This document shows positions 40,465 through 49,843 of a DNA stretch of 58,799 nt, piece by piece. Source of the stretch: JAWVFK01 sp033856175 (lineage in GTDB: Bacteria; Actinomycetota; Thermoleophilia; Solirubrobacterales; 70-9); NCBI GenBank assembly GCA_033856175.1, contig JAWVFK010000023.1, positions 1 through 58,799 on the forward strand, written 5' to 3'. The notes beneath the pieces are model-generated. The model worked only from the letters and a program-made list of their open reading frames with translations. It made no database searches and had not been told where the DNA came from. Each line of letters begins with the position of its first letter. Positions within the stretch are counted from its first letter, which is position 1. The translations under genes and the position numbers were made by a program.

Positions 40465-40992
40465 ATGAACGAAGGCGGGATCGGGGAGGTGCTCGTCGAG
40501 GCCGACGCGCTGGCGGCGCGCGTCGCCGAGCTGGCGCAGGAGATCAACCGCGACTACGAGGGCCGCGACCTCGTCATGGTCGCGATCCTCAGGGGCGCCG
40601 TCCTCTTTCTCGCCGACCTGATGCGTCACCTGACCGTCTCCTGCGAGGTCGACTTCATGGCGCTATCCAGCTACGGCTCGGCGACCGATTCCTCGGGCGT
40701 CGTTCGCATCCTCAAGGACCTCGACTCGCCGATCGGCGGTCGCGACGTGCTGATCGTCGAGGACATCGTCGACTCCGGGCTGACCCTCCAGTACCTGATG
40801 CGGAATCTGAGCGCGCGCAATCCGCGCTCGCTCGAGGTCTGCGCGCTGCTGACCAAGCCCGAGCGGCGGCGGGTCGAGGTCAAGCCCCGCTACGTCGGCT
40901 TCGAGATCCCGAACCGCTTCGTGATCGGCTACGGCCTCGACCATCGCCAGCGTTTTCGCAATCTCCGCTACGTCGCCGCGCTCGAGGAGTGA
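40465..40992 (+). CDS. hpt: hypoxanthine phosphoribosyltransferase
   Basis: This is a 175-residue purine-salvage enzyme. The PRPP motif EDIVDSGLT is at residues 99-107; AILRGAVLFLADL is the N-terminal PRPP loop region and KPRYVGFEIPNRFVIGYGLD the base-recognition end. It transfers phosphoribosyl to hypoxanthine or guanine. Between tilS and ftsH, as in many Gram-positive bacteria. Confidence 0.94.
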   Translation: MNEGGIGEVLVEADALAARVAELAQEINRDYEGRDLVMVAILRGAVLFLADLMRHLTVSCEVDFMALSSYGSATDSSGVVRILKDLDSPIGGRDVLIVEDIVDSGLTLQYLMRNLSARNPRSLEVCALLTKPERRRVEVKPRYVGFEIPNRFVIGYGLDHRQRFRNLRYVAALEE

Positions 40993-41061
40993 GCCTGCGC
41001 CGCGCGCGCAGGTCGGGCCTCAGCGGCGCGTTGTTCGTGCCTGGCGACGAAAAGCCCCTGG

Positions 41062-41067
41062 TACGCT
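41062..41067 (+). promoter_or_regulatory. -10 TACGCT of ftsH
   Basis: TACGCT ends 9 nt before GTG 41077 without a Shine-Dalgarno; leaderless-type. Confidence 0.48.
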
Positions 41068-41076
41068 GAATTTCTC

Positions 41077-43021
<1,945 letters not shown>

Positions 43022-43032
<11 letters not shown>

Positions 43033-43840
43033 CGGTCCCGTCCGGGTCATGGGCGTCGTCAACGTGACGCCCGACTCGTTCTCGGACGGAGGGTTGTTTC
43101 TCGAGCCGGCGGCTGCGATCCGGCACGGGCGCGAGCTGGTTGCGCAGGGGGCCGACGTCCTCGACATCGGCGGCGAGTCGACCCGGCCCGGCGCCGCGGC
43201 GGTCGGCGCCGAGGAGGAGATCGCCCGAGTCCTGCCGGTGATCGAGGGGCTCGGCGACGTGGGCGCGCCGATCTCGATCGACACCTCGAAGCTCGAGGTC
43301 GCCCGCGCCGCTCTGGACGCCGGCGCGACGATCGTCAACGACGTCACCGCGCTGCGCGAGTCGCCCGGGATCGCCGCGCTCTGCGCCGAGCGCGATGCCG
43401 AGCTGGTGCTGATGCACATGCAGGGAACGCCGCGGACGATGCAGGAGAGCCCGGCCTACGACGACGTCGTCGACGACGTCAGGGCCTTCCTCGAGCAGCG
43501 CCTCGCGCTCGCCGTCGCCGAGGGCGTCGCCGAGCAGCGGATCTGGCTCGACCCCGGCATCGGCTTTGGCAAGACCCTCGAGCACAATCTCGAGCTGCTT
43601 CGCCGCCTCGACGAGCTGACGGCGATCGGCCCGCCGCTCGTCGTCGGCACCTCGCGCAAGAGCTTCCTCGGCAAGCTCACAGGCGCCCCCGTAGACGAGC
43701 GGCTCGGCGGCACGATCGCCACCTCTGTCCTGGCGCTCCGCGCCGGCGCCCGCATGCTGCGCGTCCACGACGTCCGCGAAGTCAGCGAGGCGCTGAGGGT
43801 TGCCGAGGCGATCCTTGGCGCCCGCTCACCGGTCAACTAG
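43022..43840 (+). CDS. folP: dihydropteroate synthase, probable CTG start
   Basis: This is a TIM-barrel enzyme that joins 4-aminobenzoate to dihydropterin pyrophosphate; the sulfonamide target. GVVNVTPDSFSDGG, GGESTRPGA, ISIDTSK, NDVTAL, LMHMQGTPRTMQ, DPGIGFGK and VGTSRKSFLG are all present. ATG 43049 lies inside the first beta-strand (VRVMGVVNVT). The upstream CTG 43022 gives the N-terminus (M)SASGPVRVMGVVNV, the same length as actinobacterial homologues, overlapping ftsH by 11 bp. Length from CTG is 272 residues. folE, often between ftsH and folP, is absent here. Confidence 0.93.
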
Positions 43841-43843
43841 GCT
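43838..43843 (+). promoter_or_regulatory. -10 TAGGCT of folB, overlapping the folP stop
   Basis: TAGGCT begins with the TAG stop of folP and ends 6 nt before GTG 43850, so folB could have its own leaderless transcript. Confidence 0.45.
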
Positions 43844-43849
43844 GCGCGC

Positions 43850-44272
43850 GTGGAAGCCCACGACAACGGCCTCAACTCGAGCGTCGAGATCGATCTGCGT
43901 GGGCTCTCGATCTACACGCACCACGGCGTCAGCGACGCCGAGCAGGAGATCGGCCAGCGGCTCGAGTTCGACATCAGCTTCGACGTCCCCGACTGCGACG
44001 CCGTGCTGACCGATCGGCTCGAGGACACTGTCGACTACGCGCAGGTCTGCGACATCGTTGCCCTCGCCGCGACCGAGCGCAGCTACAGGACGCTCGAGCG
44101 CCTCTGCCACGTCGTCGGCGAGCGGCTGATGGAGCGCTTCGGCTGCGACAGCGTCCGCGTCCGCGCCGCCAAGCCCGAGCCGCCGCTGCCTCTGGCGCTC
44201 GAGGAGATCGCCGTCGAGGTCGTCCACGACCGCACCGAGCCCGAGGAGGACGACGAGGACGAGGACCGCTGA
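43850..44272 (+). CDS. folB: dihydroneopterin aldolase
   Basis: This is 140 residues. EIDLRGLSIYTHHGVSDAEQEIGQ is the conserved start with the pterin-site residues; VDYAQVCDIV and ERLCHVVGERLMERF and the later KPEPPLP complete the T-fold pattern. It converts dihydroneopterin to 6-hydroxymethyl-dihydropterin in folate synthesis. The last 15 residues are an acidic Glu/Asp tail. Between folP and folK. Confidence 0.93.
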   Translation: MEAHDNGLNSSVEIDLRGLSIYTHHGVSDAEQEIGQRLEFDISFDVPDCDAVLTDRLEDTVDYAQVCDIVALAATERSYRTLERLCHVVGERLMERFGCDSVRVRAAKPEPPLPLALEEIAVEVVHDRTEPEEDDEDEDR

Positions 44273-44277
44273 GGCGC

Positions 44278-44775
44278 GTGGGGCGGGTCGGCTACCTCGG
44301 TCTCGGCTCCAACGTCGGCGACCGCGAGGCGCAGCTCCGCGCCGGGCTCGACGGCCTGCGCGAGCGCGGCATCGAGCTCGAGGCCGTCTCCTCGACCTAT
44401 GAGACGGAGCCGGTGGGGGAGATCCTCGACCAGCCCGACTTCCTCAACGCCTGCGCCCGCATTCGCACCGACCTCGACCCGGAGGCCCTGCTCGACGTCT
44501 GCAAGGAGATAGAGGTCGAGCGCGGCCGCACCCTCACAGCCCCCCGCCACGCACCGCGGCCCCTCGACATCGACCTGCTGCTGCTCGGCGACCTCGAGCT
44601 GGAGACCGAGCGCCTGACGCTCCCTCACCCCGAGGTCACGAGCCGCCGCTTCGTCCTCGTCCCGCTGCTCGAGCTCGACCCCGAGCTGACGCTGCCTGAC
44701 GGCAGGCGACTGGACGCGTCACTCGAAGCGCTGGCGCCGGGCCAGCGGGCTGAGCGCGTCGGCGATCTCAGCTAG
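44278..44775 (+). CDS. folK: 2-amino-4-hydroxy-6-hydroxymethyldihydropteridine pyrophosphokinase
   Basis: This is a 165-residue HPPK. YLGLGSNVGDRE binds the pterin, SSTYETEPVG and DQPDFLNAC follow the family pattern, and RHAPRPLDIDLLLLGD carries the Mg-ATP Asp pair. It activates the pterin that FolP then uses. GTG 44278 lies 5 bp past folB. Its stop overlaps the convergent PIN gene by 4 bp. Confidence 0.93.
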   Translation: MGRVGYLGLGSNVGDREAQLRAGLDGLRERGIELEAVSSTYETEPVGEILDQPDFLNACARIRTDLDPEALLDVCKEIEVERGRTLTAPRHAPRPLDIDLLLLGDLELETERLTLPHPEVTSRRFVLVPLLELDPELTLPDGRRLDASLEALAPGQRAERVGDLS

Positions 44776-45200
44776 AGCTCGGGCAGCAGCTCGAACGCCT
44801 CGCAGTGACGGGGCCGCACGGTGGCGAAATGCCTGTGGTCGAGGGTGATGATCGCCGGGGTTTCGAGTCGCTCTGCGAGCGCGACGACGGATGCGTCGGT
44901 CCCACCCAGGCCGATGTTGCCGTAGCGCTCGGTCAGCTCGCCGATCCTCGCCCAGTCCTCTGGGTAAGGCTGCTCGACCTCGAGCTCGCCGAGAACGCCA
45001 AGGAACCGGGCGGCCGCGACGGCACCCAGCTTCTGCTCGATGAGATAGCTGACCTCAGCGATCACCAGCGTCGGTACGACAGGTCGAAGATCGCTCCTTT
45101 CGAGCGTATCTCTGCAGAGCTGGTGAAGCGGCTCTCGGCGGTCGACCGCCGCATAGAGCGGTCCGCTGTCAACGACCGAGAGAATCTTCGCCGAACCCAA
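44772..45200 (-). CDS. PIN-domain toxin (VapC-like), second module
   Basis: This is 142 residues from TTG 45200. VVDSGPLYAAVD, VIAEVSYLIEQ, GGTDASVVALAE and IITLDHRHFATV place the four acidic PIN residues. It probably acts as an RNase toxin. It overlaps the antitoxin gene by 32 bp. It is unlike the 27 kb PIN protein in the N-terminal wording, so the modules are separate, not a duplication. Confidence 0.82.
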   Translation of the reverse strand: MGSAKILSVVDSGPLYAAVDRREPLHQLCRDTLERSDLRPVVPTLVIAEVSYLIEQKLGAVAAARFLGVLGELEVEQPYPEDWARIGELTERYGNIGLGGTDASVVALAERLETPAIITLDHRHFATVRPRHCEAFELLPEL

Positions 45201-45417
45201 GATCTTTGAGGTATTCCTCGGCGCGGATGCCGACGTCACCCTCCTTGCTCTCGCCAAGCGCAGCGAAAGGAAGCTTTCGCTTGCCCTCCGGCGCCGTCCC
45301 GAAGTGCTCATCGAGGGCGTCTCTGATCACGGCCGAGACCGACGTGTGCCGAAGGCGTGCCTCGCGCACCACGCGGTAAGCGAGGTCGGGGCTCAGGCTC
45401 ATCGTTATGCGCTTCAT
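45169..45417 (-). CDS. ribbon-helix-helix antitoxin of second module
   Basis: This is 82 residues: ITMSLSPDLAYRVVREARLRH and TSVSAVIRDALDEHF form the RHH fold; the rest, up to EEYLKDLGFG, would bind the toxin. ATG 45417 has GGAG nine bases upstream; ATG 45432 in the same frame is an alternative. It overlaps the PIN gene. Confidence 0.8.
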   Translation of the reverse strand: MKRITMSLSPDLAYRVVREARLRHTSVSAVIRDALDEHFGTAPEGKRKLPFAALGESKEGDVGIRAEEYLKDLGFGEDSLGR

Positions 45418-45535
45418 ACTCACATACTCCATGGTATCCACCCCTTCGATCGCGGGCACGCGAGTGCGCTGACATGTCTGCTCAAGGCTGACGGCGCACT
45501 TCTTCTCCCCCTGCGGCGAGCTGACAGTCGGGGGC

Positions 45536-46612
45536 TTAGATGCGTGGAGGTGCCTTGGAGGCCGGCACAAGCGCCTCGGCCAGCTCGATCAATGTCTCAA
45601 CGCCGACGCTCTGCGAGCTCAGCGTCACCCGCGTATCGCCCATTCGCCGCATGACCAGCGCCTGCTCGACATCGTTCGGCCCCCGAAATGCCCTCGTCGT
45701 CCCAGACCCGGTCTCGATCTCGTGCCAATCGTCGGATTGCGTGATCGTGCGCCAGTGATCGTCATCGATCTTCGTCTCCGAGATATGCACCTCTCCGCTG
45801 GCGTCCTCAGTGCTGTACCAGACCGTGATCCATGCAGGTATCGGCGGGCGCTCGCGTGCGGCGAAGACGCTGGCTCGGAGCCTCCAGTTGTCCGGCACGC
45901 GGGCCGGCACGTAGACGGTGAACGGCACCTTCCCAACCGCCTCGTGCAAGGGAAGCTGGCTGACGTCCGGCGCGAGATCCCGAAACGTCTGGACCTCCTC
46001 GCCCTCCGGCGGCTCGAAGACGAAGCGCTCCGGATCTATCGGGGCATCGAGGACCAGCTCGGTCGCCTCGTGGATCTGGACTGCCTCACCGTGCCGACGA
46101 GCCTCGACGCGCAAGATCAAACCGCGCTCCTGGTCGACGTCGAGGAGGTAATCATCGGCCTCGCCAGCCAGCGAGTGCAGGCGAAAGCGGACTCCAAGAT
46201 GCATATCCGGGTTGCCATCCGCGAGCGGCTTGGCAAGCACCCGCCACGTCGGTCGGTCTGCTTGCCTGCCCCGGCCGACTAGCTCCATCCGCAGGACGCT
46301 GGCGAGAGGCCACGGCTGAAAGAAGAACTGAAGCATCGTGCCGATCCCGTGCCCCTCGTTCGGGGCTTCATTGGTGATCGCGCCGAGGTGGTCGCTGTAG
46401 GTCCACCAGCGATCGCCCGCGCGCACGCCAACGCGCAAAGTGGCGGCGAGGTCGCCTTCGCGCTCCTCGCGGATGCGGTCAGGGGGCTCGAACCAGATCC
46501 GTATCCGCGACTCGTGCCCCGCAGCGGCCCAGACGCGAAACTCGGCAACGGCGGTCTGGAAGCTCCGATCGGCGCCATGGAGCAATTCGAGCAGTTCGCC
46601 CAGCTCACCCAT
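45536..46612 (-). CDS. unknown protein, possible LolA/RseB-like fold
   Basis: This is 358 residues from ATG 46612, fixed by TAGCGT 7 nt upstream. Strand-rich stretches with RIRIWFEPPDRIREEREG, WWTYSDHLGAITN and YLLDVDQERGLILRVEAR followed by ATELVLD resemble the beta-sheet of LolA/RseB-type lipid or sensor domains, but there is no signal peptide or lipobox. C-terminal WITVWYSTED and VTLSSQSVGVETLIELAEAL form a second domain. Function unknown. Confidence 0.6.
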   Translation of the reverse strand: MGELGELLELLHGADRSFQTAVAEFRVWAAAGHESRIRIWFEPPDRIREEREGDLAATLRVGVRAGDRWWTYSDHLGAITNEAPNEGHGIGTMLQFFFQPWPLASVLRMELVGRGRQADRPTWRVLAKPLADGNPDMHLGVRFRLHSLAGEADDYLLDVDQERGLILRVEARRHGEAVQIHEATELVLDAPIDPERFVFEPPEGEEVQTFRDLAPDVSQLPLHEAVGKVPFTVYVPARVPDNWRLRASVFAARERPPIPAWITVWYSTEDASGEVHISETKIDDDHWRTITQSDDWHEIETGSGTTRAFRGPNDVEQALVMRRMGDTRVTLSSQSVGVETLIELAEALVPASKAPPRI

Positions 46613-46619
46613 GGTGCGA

Positions 46620-46625
46620 ACGCTA
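46620..46625 (-). promoter_or_regulatory. -10 TAGCGT of the 46612 gene
   Basis: On the leftward strand TAGCGT ends 7 nt before ATG 46612; leaderless-type. Confidence 0.5.
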
Positions 46626-46644
46626 GTTAAGCGGGCCCGGGGCG

Positions 46645-47385
46645 CTAGTTGCGCAGCTCGGCGAGCCACTCCGGTGGCAGCACCGCCGGCAGGTGGCCGG
46701 GGTAGTGCGGGGCCAGGCGGAGGGCCAGCTTGCCCGCGGGGCGGGCTTCGATCAGCGATCGCAGGTCGTCCATCGTCATCAGCAGCCGCAGGCTCGTGGC
46801 GATCTGGTAGTCGGCGGCGTTGGGCTGGTCGCCACCGATCACTCCCTGCTCGATCCAGCGGTCGACGCGGTCGAGCAGCGACGGCAGCGAGGCGAGGTCT
46901 GCCTTGACGGTGTCGTTGTCGGCGTGGTTGAAGCGAGCCGACATCGCGACGATCGGCGCCGCTGTCTTGGCGGCGATTCCGACCGGGACGCCCATCACCG
47001 GGCCTTCGCTGTAGCTGCGGATCGTCGAGCGGTCCCGCTTCAGCCCGTTCCAGAGGATGCGCCGGGCGACCGGCTGGAGGACCTCGTCTCCCCAGGTCTC
47101 GGCTCCCTCGACGGCGACGCGCTGCTCGGCGTCGGCGGGGAAAAGCGGCGGCTCGGGCTGGACGCGATCGAGCTCACGGGCGATCTCCTTGCTGCCCTGG
47201 ACCTTGGTGTCGTCCAGCTTCAACGCCGGCACCGTGATCCCGGGGAAGCCGGCGGCGCGGAGCACTCCCTTCGAGGCGATCGGGATCAGATCGCGGCGCT
47301 TGTAGACGATGCCCTTGCGCTCGAGCATCAGGCGCGCGGTCATCGAGGGGTGGGAGCCGGGCAGGGCATACAGGGTGGCTGTCAT
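46645..47385 (-). CDS. glutathione S-transferase-like protein
   Basis: This is 246 residues. A thioredoxin-fold N-terminus (LYALPGSHPSMTARLMLERKGI, VPALKLDDTKVQGSKEIAREL) and a helical C-terminal domain (RVDRWIEQGVIGGDQPNAADYQIATSL) match the GST fold. Actinobacteria usually lack glutathione, so the thiol partner is uncertain. Leaderless-type promoter upstream. It is divergent from coaX. Confidence 0.8.
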   Translation of the reverse strand: MTATLYALPGSHPSMTARLMLERKGIVYKRRDLIPIASKGVLRAAGFPGITVPALKLDDTKVQGSKEIARELDRVQPEPPLFPADAEQRVAVEGAETWGDEVLQPVARRILWNGLKRDRSTIRSYSEGPVMGVPVGIAAKTAAPIVAMSARFNHADNDTVKADLASLPSLLDRVDRWIEQGVIGGDQPNAADYQIATSLRLLMTMDDLRSLIEARPAGKLALRLAPHYPGHLPAVLPPEWLAELRN

Positions 47386-47391
47386 CGGCTC

Positions 47392-47397
47392 ATCCTA
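47392..47397 (-). promoter_or_regulatory. -10 TAGGAT of the GST-like gene
   Basis: On the leftward strand TAGGAT ends 6 nt before ATG 47385; leaderless-type. Confidence 0.5.
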
Positions 47398-47433
47398 TGC
47401 CAGCCCGGCTGCACTGACCGATCCGCCGCCGAC

Positions 47434-47439
47434 CATAAT
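47434..47439 (+). promoter_or_regulatory. -10 CATAAT of coaX
   Basis: CATAAT ends 7 nt before GTG 47447; leaderless-type. Confidence 0.53.
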
Positions 47440-47446
47440 CACGACC

Positions 47447-48211
47447 GTGCTACTCGCGGTCGACGTTGGCAACACGCAGACGCACGTCGGGGTCTTCGAC
47501 GGGGCGGAGCTCGACGAGCACTGGCGCTTCGCCACCGAGCCACAGGCGACGGCCGACGAGCTGGCGGTCCAGATCGGCAACCTCCTGAGCCTGCGAAAGC
47601 GCGAGCTGGAGGCGGTCTCGGCGATCATCGTCTCCTGCGTCGTGCCGGCGCTGGCGCCGGAGTACACCGGCATGGCCGACCGCTACCTGCACGCGCCGTG
47701 CGAGATCGTCGGCCCGGCGCTGAAGACGGGGATGCCGATCAAGATGGACAACCCCCACGAGCTCGGCGCCGATCGCCTCGTCAACGCGGTCGCCGCTTAC
47801 GAGCGCTTCGGCGAGGCCTGCGTCGTCGTCGACTTCGGCACCGCGATCACCTTCGACGCCGTCTCCGACGAGGGCGAGTACCTGGGCGGCGTCATCGGCC
47901 CCGGCGTCGAGATCTCGATGGCGGCGCTGACCGAGCGCGCCGCCAAGCTGCCCAAGGTCGACCTCGTCGAGCCCGAGGCGGTGATCGGCAAGACCACCGC
48001 GCAGTCGATTCAGGCCGGCATCGTCTACGGCTTCGCCGGCGCGATCGACGCGATCGCCCGCCGGATCGAGGCCGAGCTGGGGGAGGGAGTCGCCTTCATC
48101 GCCACCGGCGGCCTCGCGAGCTCGATCGTGCCGTTCTGCGAGACGATCGACGAGATCGACGATCTGCTGACCCTGACCGGGCTACGGTTGATCCATGACC
48201 GCAACGCCTGA
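47447..48211 (+). CDS. coaX: type III pantothenate kinase
   Basis: This is 254 residues of the ASKHA-fold CoaX family, the first step of coenzyme A synthesis. AVDVGNTQTHVG (residues 4-15) is the phosphate loop, GADRLVNAVAAYERFG and VVDFGTAITFDAV the substrate and metal motifs, GGVIGPGVEISMAALTERAA the pantothenate site, and FIATGGLAS the end. GTG 47447 is supported by the promoter; the longer upstream frame is shadow. Overlaps dus by 17 bp. Confidence 0.94.
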   Translation: MLLAVDVGNTQTHVGVFDGAELDEHWRFATEPQATADELAVQIGNLLSLRKRELEAVSAIIVSCVVPALAPEYTGMADRYLHAPCEIVGPALKTGMPIKMDNPHELGADRLVNAVAAYERFGEACVVVDFGTAITFDAVSDEGEYLGGVIGPGVEISMAALTERAAKLPKVDLVEPEAVIGKTTAQSIQAGIVYGFAGAIDAIARRIEAELGEGVAFIATGGLASSIVPFCETIDEIDDLLTLTGLRLIHDRNA

Positions 48212-49253
48212 GCCGGCCTCGAGCCAGGCTCCGCTGACGGCGCCGTTCCGGATCGGCGGCATCGAGATCGCCAACCGCGTCCTGCTGGCGCCGCTCGCCG
48301 GCATCGGCAACTGGTTCGTCCGCCTGCAGGCGCGTCGCCACGGCGCTGGGCTCGCCGTCTCGGAGATGGTCTCGAGCTTCGGGCTCCACTACCGCAACGA
48401 GCGCACGCTGCGCGAGCTGCTGGCAATCCACCCCGACGAGCATCCGGTCTCGGTCCAGCTCTTCGGCCACGACGCCGAGGTGATGCGCTCGGCGGCGGCG
48501 ATCGTCGCCGAGGCCGGCGCCGACCTGATCGACATCAACATGGGTTGCCCGGTCCGCAAGGTCTGCAAGACGGGCGCCGGCGCCGGCCTGCTGCAACAGC
48601 CGGAGCTGGCGCTGGCGATCGCCCGCGGCGCGATCGAGGGGGGAGGCGTCCCCGTCACCGTCAAGCTGCGCTCCGGCGTCCAGGTGGGAGACCGCTCCGG
48701 CTTCGAGCTGGCGATCCGGCTGGCCGAGGAAGCCGGCGTGGCGGCGATCGGCTTTCACCCGCGGCCGGCGGCGATCCAGCACAAGGGGCAGCCCGACTAC
48801 GCGCTGGCGCGTGAGCTCGTCGATCGGGTCGAGATCCCGGTGATCGTCTCGGGCGGGCTCGACTCGGCCGAGGCGGCGCGGCGCGCCTACGAGGAGTCGG
48901 GCGCCGACGCCGTGATGATCGCCCGCGGCTCGCTCGGCAACCCCTGGATCTTCGAGCAGCTGACCGGCCGCCGGGCGGAGCCGCCGGCTGCGGCCGCGGT
49001 CGTCGAGGAGCTGCTGTGGACGATCGATCGCGCCCAGGAGCACCTCGGGCCTGAGCGCGCCACCCGCTACCTGCGCAAGTTCTATCCCTGGTACCTGGAG
49101 CGGCTGTCGGCGCCGAGGGCGGTCGAGCTCGAGCTGCAGCAGGCGGCCGACCTCGATAGCGCCCGCGGGCTCGTCGCCGAGCTCCTCGGGGCCGCTGATT
49201 CCCCTCGCTATAATGCCGCGCCCTGCCTGGAGCGGCACGCCACAGTGGCGTAG
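48195..49253 (+). CDS. dus: tRNA-dihydrouridine synthase
   Basis: This is a 352-residue FMN enzyme that reduces uridine in tRNA. LLAPLAGIGNWFVR is the FMN-binding start; VQLFGHD; INMGCPVRKVCKTGAGAGLL holds the catalytic Cys; TVKLRSG, IGFHPRP and VSGGLDS, then IARGSLGNPWIF form the barrel end that binds phosphate. The N-terminal 14 residues are a flexible extension. DusB-type, probably. Overlaps coaX; the greA promoter lies in its last codons. Confidence 0.93.
   Translation: MTATPEPASSQAPLTAPFRIGGIEIANRVLLAPLAGIGNWFVRLQARRHGAGLAVSEMVSSFGLHYRNERTLRELLAIHPDEHPVSVQLFGHDAEVMRSAAAIVAEAGADLIDINMGCPVRKVCKTGAGAGLLQQPELALAIARGAIEGGGVPVTVKLRSGVQVGDRSGFELAIRLAEEAGVAAIGFHPRPAAIQHKGQPDYALARELVDRVEIPVIVSGGLDSAEAARRAYEESGADAVMIARGSLGNPWIFEQLTGRRAEPPAAAAVVEELLWTIDRAQEHLGPERATRYLRKFYPWYLERLSAPRAVELELQQAADLDSARGLVAELLGAADSPRYNAAPCLERHATVA
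49209..49214 (+). promoter_or_regulatory. -10 TATAAT of greA
   Basis: A consensus TATAAT within the dus 3' end. Start near 49221 would give a leader of about 109 nt, unlike the leaderless neighbours. Confidence 0.6.
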
Positions 49254-49329
49254 CCGGCCGGGCGGTTTTTGATTTGAGGGAGCCAGTCGCTCCCTCGGCC
49301 TGGGAAGTCAATCGGAGGAAGAGGAGCCA
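49215..49329 (+). promoter_or_regulatory. structured 5' leader of greA
   Basis: Contains an ACGCCA-CAG-TGGCGT hairpin near 49238-49253, a G/C-rich patch ending in GGTTTTTGATTT (49264-49274), a perfect 8-bp hairpin GAGGGAGC/GCTCCCTC (49276-49296) with a 5-nt loop, and a ribosome site GGAGGAAGAGGAG (49314-49325). May be an attenuator or a stability element; also may include a terminator for upstream transcripts. Confidence 0.45.
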
Positions 49330-49809
49330 GTGAGTCGCGAGTCCGTAATCACGCCTGAGGGTCTCGAGAAGCTCAAGAGCGAGCTCGAGCAGATGACGAC
49401 GACCCGTCGTCGCGAGGTAGCCGAGCGGATCAAGGAGGCGCGCGAGTTCGGCGACATCTCCGAGAACGCCGAGTACGACGACGCCAAGAACGAGCAGGCG
49501 ATGCTCGAAGGCAAGATCGCCACCCTCGAGGAGCGAATCCGCCGCGCCACGGTGATCGACGAGAAGCAGATCGACACCGAGGCGGTCGGCGTCGGTGCCG
49601 TCGTCCACGTCAAGGACCAGAAGTCGGGCGACTCGCAGAAGTTCCAGATCGTCGGCTCGGCCGAGGCCGACCCCGGCGACCACAAGCTCTCGAACGAGTC
49701 GCCGATCGGCAAGGCGCTGCTCGGCCACAAGCGCGGCGAGATCGTCACGGTCGAGGTCCCGCGCGGGCCCAAGCGCAAGCTCAAGATCACCAAGATCGAA
49801 ACCGCCTGA
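49330..49809 (+). CDS. greA: transcription elongation factor GreA
   Basis: This is 159 residues. The N-terminal coiled coil ends with EFGDISENAEYDDAKNEQ, carrying the two acidic residues that stimulate RNA cleavage by backtracked polymerase; the C-terminal domain has NESPIGKALLGHKRGEIVTVEVP. Start GTG 49330 follows a strong ribosome site. Upstream of lysS, as in many actinobacteria. Confidence 0.95.
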   Translation: MSRESVITPEGLEKLKSELEQMTTTRRREVAERIKEAREFGDISENAEYDDAKNEQAMLEGKIATLEERIRRATVIDEKQIDTEAVGVGAVVHVKDQKSGDSQKFQIVGSAEADPGDHKLSNESPIGKALLGHKRGEIVTVEVPRGPKRKLKITKIETA

Positions 49810-49829
49810 CGAGCCGCTTGGCTCGCCGT

Positions 49830-49835
49830 TAGGCT
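49830..49835 (+). promoter_or_regulatory. -10 TAGGCT of lysS
   Basis: TAGGCT ends 8 nt before ATG 49844, fixing the start; leaderless-type. Confidence 0.53.
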
Positions 49836-49843
49836 CGCTCGCA

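Noticed and set aside
49220..49300. Possible tRNA or small RNA gene between dus and greA
   Set aside because: Hairpins are present but no T-loop GGTTCGA or acceptor/CCA pattern; better read as the greA leader.
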